Assembly: GCF_000208745.1 (NCBI RefSeq)
Contig: NC_030852.1
Location: forward strand, 6,939,316-7,003,315
Length of the DNA: 64,000 nucleotides
Source of the DNA: Theobroma cacao
Taxonomy: Eukaryota; Streptophyta; Magnoliopsida; Malvales; Malvaceae
Direction of reading: 5' to 3'
Shown: positions 25,335 through 52,500 of the stretch, one piece after another
Layout of the letters: each line of letters starts with the position of its first letter
Numbering within the stretch: position 1 is the first letter of the stretch
Program-made: the position numbers and the translations under genes
The notes under the pieces: model-generated
Told to the model about the DNA's origin: nothing
What the model saw: the letters and a program-made list of their open reading frames with translations, nothing else
Database searches by the model: none

Positions 25335-25566
25335 CTATGTGAACACAACATAAATTATTAAAACTTCAAAGCAAATTAAATAAATAAATAAATAAACAAA
25401 GAATTCTTATATAGAAAATAAAGCCTGTAATGAGAAAATAAATCAGAATATTTCATCATAAAAACTGCAAAAACCTAAGTAGAGGAAAACATTTGAGCTT
25501 TGAATATGGTAGATCGACTGAAACACCAAAAAAAAAAAAAAAAAAAGAAGGGCGGAGCAAACTTAC
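25335..25566 (-). other. Probable intron in the 3' UTR of the PheRS beta gene
   Basis: Twenty-two bases after the TAG stop codon (25589-25591) the minus strand reads GAT|GTAAGT, a near-perfect plant 5' splice site. The next good acceptor, CACATAG, ends at 25335. Splicing would join a short stop-containing exon to a downstream 3'-UTR exon starting at 25334. The junction lies less than 50 nt after the stop codon, so by the usual rule it should not trigger nonsense-mediated decay. The splice is inferred from sequence alone. Confidence 0.55.
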
Positions 25567-25588
25567 ATCAGCTGTCATGGAACAAATC

Positions 25589-40759
<15,171 letters not shown>

Positions 40760-40945
40760 GGCGGCGGCGGCGTCTCTCTTTCTCTCAAGCAAACACAGCC
40801 ACTGAGGATGTTAAGCATTCAACTTTCGAACCTGTTCCCGTCCAATTTGCGAAATGAAGCCAAGACTTAACTGAAACCGGCCACAACCTCTTGTAAAATT
40901 TCATTTTTTAAGAAAGAAATGCAGATTTCGGGCCTGGCATGGGCT
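40760..40945 (-). promoter_or_regulatory. PheRS beta 5' UTR and proximal promoter
   Basis: Read on the minus strand, the leader ends in a GA-rich stretch followed by a GCC triplet run directly before the ATG (40757-40759), giving the favourable context GCCGCCATGC. About 180 bp upstream the plus strand shows TGGGCT at 40940-40945 and GGCCT motifs close by. These resemble site II (TGGGCY) elements common in promoters of plant translation genes. No clear TATA box was seen. The promoter role is inference. Confidence 0.4.
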
Positions 40946-41014
40946 TTTGGCCCCTTGGCCTCTTTTCTTTTTACAAAAACTTGGACTTAAAAAGGATTTT
41001 GGAGAAAAATAACT

Positions 41015-41488
41015 GATATAATATTTAAATAAGTTCTTAAATTGTTAAAAAAAATTTAAATAAATTTTTATTTTTTATTATATTCAATTAAGTTTTTGTA
41101 CATTATTAAATTTTTATAATTAATAATTGATTAATTATCATTAGTTAAAATACTCCTCATCATTTTATATTCACATGTAACTTATATGATATTGATGTGA
41201 AAGGTAAAAAATATCATAAGATCATAATTCATGTCAAATTAATATGTTATATCATTATCAATTATGATATGTGAACATATTACATCAATGTTACGCGATA
41301 TAAAAGGACAAATGACATTTTAACTAAATCAATTATTAATCATAAAAATTTATTTAACTCAAAATAAAAAATTCAAAAGTTTATTTAATTTAAAATAAAA
41401 ATATAAAGACTTAATTGAATACAACAAAAATATAAAGGTTTATTTAAATTTTTTTCAAATAATTTAAGAGTTTTTTTCGATATTATGC
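41015..41488. mobile_element. MITE, family M1 copy 4, upstream of PheRS beta
   Basis: Left GATATAATATTTAAATAAG, with AAATAAATTTTTATTTTTT, mirrors right AAATATAAAGGTTTATTTAA and CGATATTATGCC. The nearer end is about 255 bp from the PheRS start codon. Confidence 0.75.
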
Positions 41489-41510
41489 CTAAATAAATTG
41501 AAATTAAATC

Positions 41511-42010
41511 AGAAAATCGGTTTGGAAAGTGAAAAAATATTTTCAGTATTTTCTAGTAATTGGCAGAAGTAAAAACGGATGTGGATGTAAAAATAATTTC
41601 GAGGTCAACAGAAAAATCCTCTACTCCAGGAAATTGCCTTATGCCCTCTTACAGATTGTTTCATCTTTCGTATAGCTTCTTGATTTGACCTCTGACTAGC
41701 TATGGACTTATTTGTTTCAATTTTCTTAATTATTTTGAATCAGATTAAAAATATAAATTGGAATCAAATCCTAGGGCTCGTTTGGAAATTATAAAATTAG
41801 TTTTTGGAAAATGTTTTCAAAACTTTCTTGTGATTGGAAAGAATAAAATGGGACCTGGATGTAAAATAGTTTGGAGGTCAACAGAAGAAACCATCAACCC
41901 TAGGAAATTGTCCTGTATTGATCTTCTTCATTGCCTCTGGATTTGACCTCCGAATAACTATGGACTTATTTGTTAAAATTTACTTAATTATCTTGAATCA
42001 AATTACTTAT
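41511..42010. repeat. Two-copy tandem duplication, about 265 bp (intergenic)
   Basis: CGGTTTGGAAAG, GAGGTCAACAGA and GACTTATTTGTT recur in order with offsets of 259-273 bp, at about 41511-41750 and 41772-42010. They are strongly diverged. The array sits between the DnaJ 3' end and the MITE upstream of PheRS. Confidence 0.8.
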
Positions 42011-42211
42011 AGATTTCAAACTAGAATGGCTTAGCTTCCGAAATGCAGTTTCGGGAAGCCAAACCCTAATCTGGAAATGCAGATTTGGCATTTATATGAA
42101 CCTGTGATTTATACGATGTCAACAGTCGCATGTCTACTACAAGTTTTGAACCTGTTAGATTCCTCTAATTACTCATGTCTGGAGATCTCGTCTTAGTGCT
42201 CTTTTAGTTTT

Positions 42212-42401
42212 CTATGATGAGTGTTCCCTTCGTCTCAACCGCAAGTCGTTTTTTATCCTATGAGTACAGGTAAAGATACAGGTATATAAGAAAATCGCAA
42301 AATATGAAACTGTTAATACGAGATCTGGCTTGCTGCGAGACCACAGTGATGCTGATGTGACTGCAGTAATTGATGCAAACCCTTCTCCCGGCTGCCTTTG
42401 C
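42212..42401 (-). CDS. Last exon of the DnaJ gene, membrane-like C-terminal tail
   Basis: This exon follows acceptor TTGCAG (ending at 42402) and continues the frame of exon 10 across a split Gly codon, adding 62 residues to a TAG at 42212. The tail contains FASITAV followed by [10 protein letters not shown] and then a run of about 20 mostly hydrophobic residues (504-524), with basic residues after it, as in a single membrane span. The exon 10 donor (GG|GTATAT at 43021) is weak. If it is not used, translation reads on eight codons from the split Gly to a TAA at 42997-42999, giving a protein of about 485 aa with no membrane-like tail. The spliced form is my preferred model because the joined frame stays open and the tail begins right after the [11 protein letters not shown] block. 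Confidence 0.6.
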
Positions 42402-43514
42402 CTGCAAGTTTTTAGGCAAATCAAAGAGGTGGATGAGCAACAAGAATAGACCCGTGTTAGAAGGGGAAAAAGCTAAGAAATTTGACATAATGAGAACATA
42501 GCATCATAGATAATGGGCATTGAATTCAAAACAACTTATATTTCTTGCATTTAAGCAAACACTGTCTCGAGGAATTCAAAAGCATACATCTGAATTGGCT
42601 GCAAACACAGAAGTTGCACATCTGATATCTCACATTAGATATTCAATGATGAATATTTAGACCATACCAGTGCTTAATAACTTTATGCACCGTATCTAAT
42701 TTTAAGTAGGTAAGTAGCCCTCTCAGTTCCAAGATACCCTGACATTTTGTGCTTCTTTTTAAATTCTGAAAACCCCAATGATCAAATTAATCTAAAATAT
42801 AACATCCGAACATTTGACTCATTAGTTGGTGCATAATCCCTACTTAAAGAGCAAGGGTCGAATCCCCTTTCTTCCAATTAAAAAGAAATTAATCTAAAAT
42901 GTAGGAGAATGAATGCCAAAAAAACGAAACAGACTCAGGCATGGATTTTCTTAGGCTCTATTTTGGAAGATCTAAGAATTCAGAAGCAATTTTATATTAC
43001 AGAACTGCCAGTAAAATATACCCCAAGAAGGCCTTAATTGAGTTCCACAAAGATGAAACGCCATTAACCCTTTTGCTTGAAGCACACTCTTTTGATGCAC
43101 TAACTTCATTCATCCCTGGAAGATACAATCACATAAAAGAATAAATGAAACCAATAAGTTTTTAAAATACATCCACCAATAATCTCTTTCAATTAGGAAG
43201 TCATAAATGGAAAAAGAACCAATACCATCAGATGAAGGATAGCTTTTGCTAGATGATTTGAGTGAAGCCAATTCCTCAACAAGTGCACGCTCTTTGTTAC
43301 TATCATTACCATCATACCAAGTCTTAGGCTCCAAGGGCAAAAAAAACTCTCTCATGACAATTAGATAAGAAAACTATAGTGACAACCAAATTATAAAAAC
43401 ATATGTGTTTACCATTTCATGCTTAAGTGGTAGAGGCTCAGTTTCCCATTCAACCAGGTCAATTGAATGGGTAATATTATAGTTAAAAAGATGATTTTGT
43501 TATTAAATTAGTAC

Positions 43515-43545
<31 letters not shown>

Positions 43546-46500
43546 CACACACAACACACAAACACAAATATATATATATATATACACTTAAACAAACTCT
43601 TAGGAGGTGTCTGTTTTGTCTTCCGATTAACATTTCATGTTTCACCCTCAGTGTTGTTGTCATTTATCAAAATTCGTCTCAATTATATCTAGAAATTGTA
43701 AATAAAAATAATCTTCCATTTTGCCTTGTCTTATGCTCTCTTATTTTCTTTAACTATTCTTTTGACAGATTATCGCATATTTTCTCATAAATCTTTGTCA
43801 TTCTATGATGAGTGAATAAATAAGTTTACTTAATTTATTATCTTTTTAATTTCAAAATATTAGTTAAAGTATTAAACTCACACAAAGCACGAGCATGTTG
43901 CTAGTTCTAGCTATGAGAGACTAGATTAGTCTGCAGGTGTCTTCTATTATAGAATTAAAATACATTTCCTTTCACCAGGTATCCTATAAAATCTTGCTTA
44001 AATATCAGTGACTTAACAATGTATATTGGGCATTGTCTCGTTGATAAGCATAAAAATCATTGTCAGTTACTTTCTCAGTAATGTAAAGCAAAAAAAAGGA
44101 AAAATAACACAGTGCCTGTCCACTTAGATAGCCTCCCGATCTCTAACATTGACTTAACAGCTTAGGGTGATATACTAGTTTTGACATGACACAACTAGTA
44201 CGAGTATGATATGGTTCTGACACTGCATTGAAAATTTAATCATGGCTTCTTCATAGATAGATCAGACCAAAGTCAAGCTCAGGTGGTTGCAAAATAGACA
44301 AGTCAAGCTACTTGCGAGCCTAAGTAGCTCAGCTTAATGAATACATGAGCTTGACTTGTTCACCATCGAGCTACTCAAGCAACAAGGCTAGCCAAGTTCG
44401 AACATTTTACCACTCGGCTCAAGTGGCTCTCCAGATTAATCTAGCTTCTGATTACATATTTTATACAATATAAATAAAATATGTCCCCTTCGTTTCAAAT
44501 TGAATCACTTTGCATTTTTATAAGGTCAAATCTAACCAACATTAACCATAATTTTTTGTGATACTATGTGGATTTAAAATTAAAAAAACTAAGATTTGAA
44601 AATTGATTTTTTAAATTTTAATTACACATGATATTATAATAAATAATGATCAAAGCATTTTGCCTTTCAAAAAAGAATACTGATCAAAGTTGGTTTTGTT
44701 TAACTAAAGAATTGTAAGTTGACATTCAATTTGAAATAGAAGGAATAATATTTTTTACATATTTTCAACTTTTACTTGAGTTTTGAATTGAAGCTCAAAC
44801 TCATAACATGAATTGAGTGTCAAGGTCTTTACATGGATTGATGATAATATGTAATTGTGCCAAATCAAGTTGAGCTTGAGTAGCTCGATTAGTTTTCAAG
44901 CCAAGCCCAAGTTAAAAAAATAAAACTCCACCACGCTTGAGCCTTGAGTTTTTAATTGAGTTGTTCTAAGCATGGCACTATATCAACACGACTTGGCTTG
45001 GTTCAATTACCCCCCAATGTAGAGGTAAAGGTTGGAGGAGATCGAAAGTCCATTTTTGTTTGAGCACCATCAGTGCTGGTGAGAGCCAGTCCTCTAATAA
45101 GTTTCTATCAACTAGTATCTAGGCTCAAAAAATGGAAATGGCAAAGGTTAATCCAAGTTTGCACAAAGAGGGAGAGAAGAGAGGGAATTCAAGTCTGCAA
45201 CTGAAGCTGCAATGGTAGGAAGAATAAATTGAGGGCATTGGCTGTTCTTTTATTCTAACTTGAGCTTGGAAAAGAAGTTGATATTTGGACCTAGATTTCA
45301 TTTATATGTGGCTTCATCAAACAGGGTTATGGTGAAGGATGATGTCAATCTGGCCAACAGCAACAGGGTTAACAACTTGAACTTTTTTATGTTTAGGGCT
45401 CTTAACTAGTTGATTATATATGGGTTTTAGGTTATTGAAAAAAAAGTATTTAATTATTTTTAGACAAAAGCAATCTTTGAAATCAATAATAGTTAAAATA
45501 AATCTAATAGATATAAAGTTTTAAGAGAAAAGTTATTTCTTTTATTTTTGTTCAATACAAAATAAAAAGAAATCTTATTTATATGAGGAATTATATTTTT
45601 TAAATCTTCAAGACTTTTCAAGACATATCCAAGTATCTATTTCCAACTTTTGGACCCTTTTTAGTTGACTTTGCAAGTCGAAGTCTTTAAGAAAAAGGCA
45701 AGTCGGGTATATAGACACATATAGCATAGCTCATGATCTCAATATCAACCATTATGAATGACATTGTCATCTAAGGAACTGTTCAATGGCTACCTAACCT
45801 AATATAGCTACTCCTTAATAAAAAGGTTATGCAATTGTGAATGAAATTGTCAAAATTTAAATTTACCTGAAATTCCAACAAATAATAAAATCACATCATA
45901 ATCAATGCATCAATCTCTCATCTAGTGAGTAGCAATCCTAAAATGATAGCTCTTCCTTAAAGAAATACCATCCATTATGAATGGAAAACATCCTAATTAA
46001 TCTTCTCAGAAAGTAAAAAATAATCTAAAACGCATTGTCAAGCATTTCATCAACTCTTCAAAGCATCAATGAGTAACTAACTACCCAAAATCATAGTAGG
46101 GAGCAACACAAGGATGCCTGAACGACTACCAAACCAGACATTCAATACCATTCCAGGTTTTAGTTCAAAAAGAGGTATGGTTTGTGTTAAGTCTTTTTTT
46201 CCACATGAATTGTTTTCGAGATTTGTTACAACTTTTTACTTGAGTAAGGCTTCCCACCTTATGGACAATCGATTTTATATAGGATGCTTAACGTGATATC
46301 ACAGCCAATTTGTCTGTTTACCTGTTTATTATGTTAGTTGCTTTTTCTTGCTCTGAGTTCATTATCCCATGCATAAGACTTATTTGTCTCCATAGTTAGT
46401 ATTAGGCCCATGTGTGAGAGAGATAGCTAAATGGTGTCATTCCATATCAGTTGAGTATAGGTTTTGATGGCATTCTATTCACATTCTGCCTCTCCACCAA

Positions 46501-49500
46501 TTGTCAATTGACAAGTTGGACACCTAAATCCGCTTGGCATTGAAGTGAGAAGCTGCTTTTCAACCTCACGCCAATGGCAAACAACCAAAAGATTTTGGCT
46601 TTTGAACCACATCACCAATTTTTTGTGGTCCCCGACAGCCAATAATTTATATCCTTGCACAACTCAGCATTTCATTTTTTAAAGCCTTTTTGGACACTTT
46701 AACTCATCACAACACTTTTTCACAGTAATGCCACACACTCAAAATTTTAAATCACACTTTTCCAAAGCAGCTTTCCACAATAGTTTTCCAACCATACATT
46801 TAAATATGTAATTCACTGAACATGGTTGACAATTTTTTAATAATTTCGAACAGGATAAAACAGTTAATCAAGTACTTTGAGTATAGACAGTTAACTAATG
46901 TTTGCTGAAATTTTGTATCTTGAAGAGTAACTCATTAGAAAAGCATAGAATTTGGTTTTTCTAGTTAATAAGTCCTAGCCTTAACTGAAATTGATCTTGA
47001 CAATTGCAGGAACCTAGATTTCAGATCTAGCAAGCAAAGACAGAAACAAAAGGAAATATCTCTTTTTTCTGTGATTTGTCCAAAAACAAAAAGAATCAAA
47101 AGTGTAGTTCATTGGCAAGTTTTAGGGACATGATTCGACATTGTATATTAGAGGAACTCTGCCAATCCTAGCAAAAGAAAATAAATAGTAAGAAAGTCCA
47201 ACGACGACAACTAAATATCCAGTGTGCTCCCGTTTAGTTGTAAAACTAAACCCTTGCATCCACAACTAATGGTTTTTATGGAGTAGGCAAAGGATCAACT
47301 GATTAAACCCTATTAAGGTGGGAAAGCTAATTATGGGAAAGCTGTAGGAGACATTCACGTGGTACCCTAAACCCTGACACTAAAGATATTAAAAAAGAGA
47401 TTTTATGACCTCACCTCATCGGTTAACTATTATTAGGATCTAAAGGTAATTGACTAACAGTTCACACCATGAACATCAGGGACTAGTGTAACCTGTCACT
47501 TCGAGACCATTTGTTCCAGCTAACTGCAACCTAACATGCTACTGCATTCAGAAGTTCATGTTTTGTCAAGTAAACAATCCTCACCTGGTGGAGATTCATG
47601 AACTTTTGCCTTGGTCTGTAAGAAAGAAAAAGAATACATATTTTCACAATCGGATGAAGAATCTCTCAGCGTTTTATCTTATTGGAGTTACTAGGTTATA
47701 TTTGGTACATTGTGTTGTTATTAGGGTTTTGGTTTAGTTTATTAAATACTTCAGTTATTTCAGTTTCGGGTAGGTTTTGGATGATGAATAAAATTGAGTA
47801 TTGAGATGTTTTACCCTCTGTTGATTATTCTGGTTTTCTCACCCTACATCTTCTGTTTCTCCTCAATTTCCACTGTTCCTCTCTAATTTCTTCTGTCTAA
47901 TTCTAATTTGCCATTTTATCTCTAGTTCCAGCTGTTCTACATCACAATCACCTTGTTCCAAGGCAACCCCACAAAGAAAGAATTCCAAGCTTTATTGTCA
48001 ATGTAATCTCAGAACAAAACAAAATTGTTACCGTTCCCTATTGTAACTATAGAACCAAGTCTCAATAATAAGGTTACCTCAACCCTTCTTCTGGAGTGAA
48101 AAGAAATTTCGAAACAATGTCCACAGAAACAAAACCACTGCACCTGTAACTTTTGAAGATGCATGAAGGGTAAACAGGTATTACCCAGATAAATACCTGA
48201 TATCTTTCGGGATCAGAACATTCACGATAAAGTGATGGTCACCTCTAACTGAAGGTTTATTGACATCTGGAATCCCCAGGCGTGAGAGTTTCACTTTATC
48301 ACCAGGCTGAATCCCACAGGGGATTTGAAGATCTTTCATACCTTCAACAGTTTCTACCTGAAGTTATTTTAAGATTAATGATTAGAAATTAAAGATCAGA
48401 AAAGATCTCTCAGACACATAGAAAATTAGAGACCAGAAAGCTTAAATCTATGATGAGCTTGATCACACACAAACCTAAAAATATTAAACATAAAAATAAG
48501 TGTATACACGCTTAGCTTTGTGGTACCTGATATGAGCTCAAAACATTCAAAGCATGTGAATATGAACTCAAATATCTCAAAACAAAACTACTTTTAGTGG
48601 TTTTATCCTATATTGTTTAGTTTGGAGTCCATTGTGGCCTTGTATTCAACAAGGGCTCTCCCACAAATGCCAAGTCATTTTAGATTGGATGCCTAACATG
48701 ATATCATAGCCCAAGTAGTTTGTTACCATATTTGTTCTTTGTAGCCCTAGTTTTTTAGTTGCTTTGTCTTAGTCATTCCAGTCGAGCAGTACTTGAGAGA
48801 AAGTCCTTAAGTATTACTATCCCACATAGGTTTCCTTTGGAGTTTATTGTGGTCTTATACTTCGTTGGGCCTCTCAACTTATTCCACCGATAGCCAATTC
48901 ATTTTGAGTTGGATGCTTAACAGCTAAGCAAATGCAAAAAGGTTGGTTCTTGGGGCCTAAGCATCACAGAAATAGGTTATATTAAGAATGTGAGTTCTTA
49001 AAAAGTGATGAATACAAACAAAATCAGGCTTGTAGAAAGGAAAAAGTTTGAAGCTGAAAACCAACATAATCTTTTGAATCTATTTTCTAAGTGCACCTTG
49101 AAGCAGGGACAGTTCAAATGCCTGGGCTGCTGCGATAATACGGGACTCCACCTTAGCATGAGCTTCTTTTTTCAGGAATAATATGGTGCACTTTCAATTA
49201 TTGTTTGCATGTGGAGTGCGCTAACTGTCTCCAGTTTGTTCAGACATAAATTAGACATAATCCAACCCATATTTAGAAGGTAAAGGCAAGCCATACCCAA
49301 CCCCATTCTTAATTCACGCTTTCCCTGCAAGGGTTCAGAAAACAAAAAGTTGAAAATGGCATAGCTATCATCTTCAACTGTTATTTGTAACTCGTGATTT
49401 TTTTCCTTTGCTTTTTACTTATTTCATTATTTAAAATGAGTTATGATCTATGTTAAAAATAAAGCATCAAATAGGCTTCTAGAGTAAGTAGATTGAGGAA

Positions 49501-52500
49501 TTTAAATGTGTTCCTGCCACTGTTTTGTGGGTTTATTTATGGTTCTAGCAAACTTAGTTAAAGCCTGTAAGGGGAAGAAAGAAATTTCTAACTTTAGCAT
49601 CTTACAACTTTGTTCACTATCAGTTTGAAGCTTTATTTATTTATTTATTTTTTTTTGCCTTTTAAGTATTTCCCTGTGATGTTTTCTGAGGTTTTGTGAT
49701 GATCTGTGTACATTCGATTTCTGAACTTATGTTGTTTAACTTTTATACTAATTTAGTTATCAGTGGAAACTTGTATCTTCAATATGGGATAAAGCTATGC
49801 ACACAAATTTTTATTAAATTAATTCTTTCTAATATGTTTTTAATAAAAAAAAGACTCCAAAAAAGGCTTACTTTTCTTAAACACCTTGCCTTATACATTC
49901 AATTTCTTAAACATAGATATACTAGCCATAGGCATTAAGGTTGATGATTAATTGAATAGGAGGATAAAAAGTCAAAAGAGTACCTTCACCACTGTCCCGA
50001 GTATTGCCTCGGTGTAGTCAACATTGATCTTTGAGTAAAGATTGAGGCCATCTCTCCAAATTCCTTGCTTTTCACGTATATGGAGGACTATGAAGAGATC
50101 ACCAGCTAATCCCCTAGAGAGAGAGATGTGGTTGTATTTTCATAAGTTAAAAGTTTCCTTGCTATAATTAACATAATAAACCAGAATGTATAAGATAAAA
50201 CAAAGGTTAAAAAATTTGAATCATTAAGATTTTCAAAATACAAAATGACCATGGGGAACAAGATAAGATGCCCAAATCTCAACCTGAATCTTTTTCTCTT
50301 TGTTTCTAATAAGAATGTAATGGCTGAGGAACCTTATTGTATTCAAAATTAACAAAAAGCTGTACGTCTGAGCAATCACCGTCCACTTTTATAGCGTTAA
50401 CTTGGATAACAGTAAAAACAAATGAAAAGTTGAACAGCAAATAAATGACGGAGAAAACAACGTGAAGAGTCATTTATACCAAATATTGAAAAAACAAATG
50501 ATTCATGAACATGAATAGTTTCAAAAAAAAAGGAAAGACAAGATACAGCAGCTTTAACTGACAGGAGAAATAGCCTCTTTCACAAAACAGAAGCCAACAG
50601 AACCAGTATTTCTAAGTTTTAACACATGCTTCACTTCTTGATATTGCTTTCCACTTCTCTCAATTCCACCCCTAAGATCAATCTTACTCAATTCGGGTGC
50701 CATTAGCCCATTACATAGCAGAAACCAGAGAATCACGGTAAACATCTACAGTCAACTCACCCAACTTCAGATCTCCAAATGCACTTATCCAAAAAAAAAA
50801 AAAAATAAAAGATCTCCAAATACAAAGACCGTACTAACACCAGCAAAATCTCAACTAGATTATATACCTTTTCTTATCAAAATTGCCCTCTCCTTGTATT
50901 CGCATTGTGGAACCGTCACTAACACCAGGCGGTATGATGACTCTCATACTTCGTTTCACCTTTACTTTACAGCTGCCACCACATCTTCGACATTTATCAG
51001 TGATTATCTTGCCATTGCCACCACATTTTGAGCAAGTAGAAACCTAGAAAACATAAGGTATGATTATAGAGTATATGCCAAAGATAGGAAAGGAATTCTA
51101 AAATTATAGGAGGGTCAAGTAACATATTGTTAAAGTTAAACAATTGCACCTGTGCTTACTACACTTATACTGGACTAAATATCTTAAGCTATGAGCCTAT
51201 GAAGCATATGCAATGCCGGCTTGAGAGCATTAAACCAAATATGCAATCAATGACAATAATGGGGCTAGCACAAATATAAAACTCATGAGAAGGAAAAAAA
51301 AGTAAGCATGGGATAAGATTATTTAAATCTTAAACTACATGGTACAATAGAAAAGGCAGACACTTATTAAGTCTCAAACCAAGAGGGGGAAGGCTTATGA
51401 CTTTAGAAGTACACAAAGCTGCATCATATTATTCCCAAAAAGATAACTCTCTGCATTTAGGAATCATCAATTTGGAGGTATAATGCTTCTTTCAGACTGC
51501 AGATTAGCCTTTATTGACATAATGGAAATTGTAAGCCTTTCCTTCCATATCACACTGTCCCAACTGCTTGCTACTCATCCTAAAGTCATACTAAAGCAAA
51601 CCTGGAACCAAGATGTGATCACTGTCAAAAGCAAAAATAAGAAAGGGAGGGATGGGATGTGGCAAGCCTATTTTTGACATATGTCACAACCCTCACTCAA
51701 CCTCAATAATTCTTATTCTTTTCTTTTTTTTCCCATTTTAAGTGAAATTTCCAAGTTCAAGACAGACTTGAGCTTTGGTGCCAAGGAGCTCAATAGGCAG
51801 CATGGATTAAACCTATGAACTCAGGTTCCATATAAAGTATGTAGATGGTAAGATAAAAAACTACTAAAGTTCCCTCTATAAGTTGGCAAGAAAACCTCCA
51901 ATAGAAAATAAAAATTTAGAAACAAGAAAACTTTAAGGCTCAACAATTATGGCATCATCAATCACTTTAATGCTGTCATCATGTTAATGTACCTGTGATA
52001 CCATTCCAAACGGAGTCCTTTGAGATTTCATGACCACTCCTCTACCCCCACAACCACTGCATGATTTTATGCAACTACTAGATTTAGCACCTGTTCCACC
52101 GCAATCATCACATGTTTCAAGACAGGATATCTTAATTTCATGCTCTCCTCCGTACACGGATTCCTCAAAGTTCAAATAAAGGTCATACCTGCAACATTAT
52201 GAAATTCAAAGTGAGAAAATGAGAATTATGTACCAAAAAAGAGGGTTGCTGCCCCAAATCAGTTCAGATAAAAATTAATTGTATGGGGAACTATAGCTGA
52301 TTGCAAGTAGCAGCTGTCTTGTCACAGTTGAAGGATGGTCAAGTTATATGAAAAGAGGAATGTTTGAAGACAAAGGTTCCATCAGTTTCAGCAGAAAACT
52401 TGTGGAAAAGAATATATATTTTCATCAAAAAACATTGTCCCCAAAAGAAAACAACTGCTGTTACTTGGTTTAGGGGCCTAAAACATAAAAGACAAACATG

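Noticed and set aside
47593..47625. A short acceptor/donor-bounded stretch on the minus strand reading [11 protein letters not shown], which looked like a DnaJ exon
   Set aside because: Its phase does not fit between exon 8 (ending AG) and exon 9; including it would put a stop in the next exon. Direct joining of exons 8 and 9 gives [16 protein letters not shown], as expected for the family.
51984..52175. A stand-alone zinc-finger frame of 63 codons
   Set aside because: It is exon 5 of the DnaJ gene, not a separate gene.
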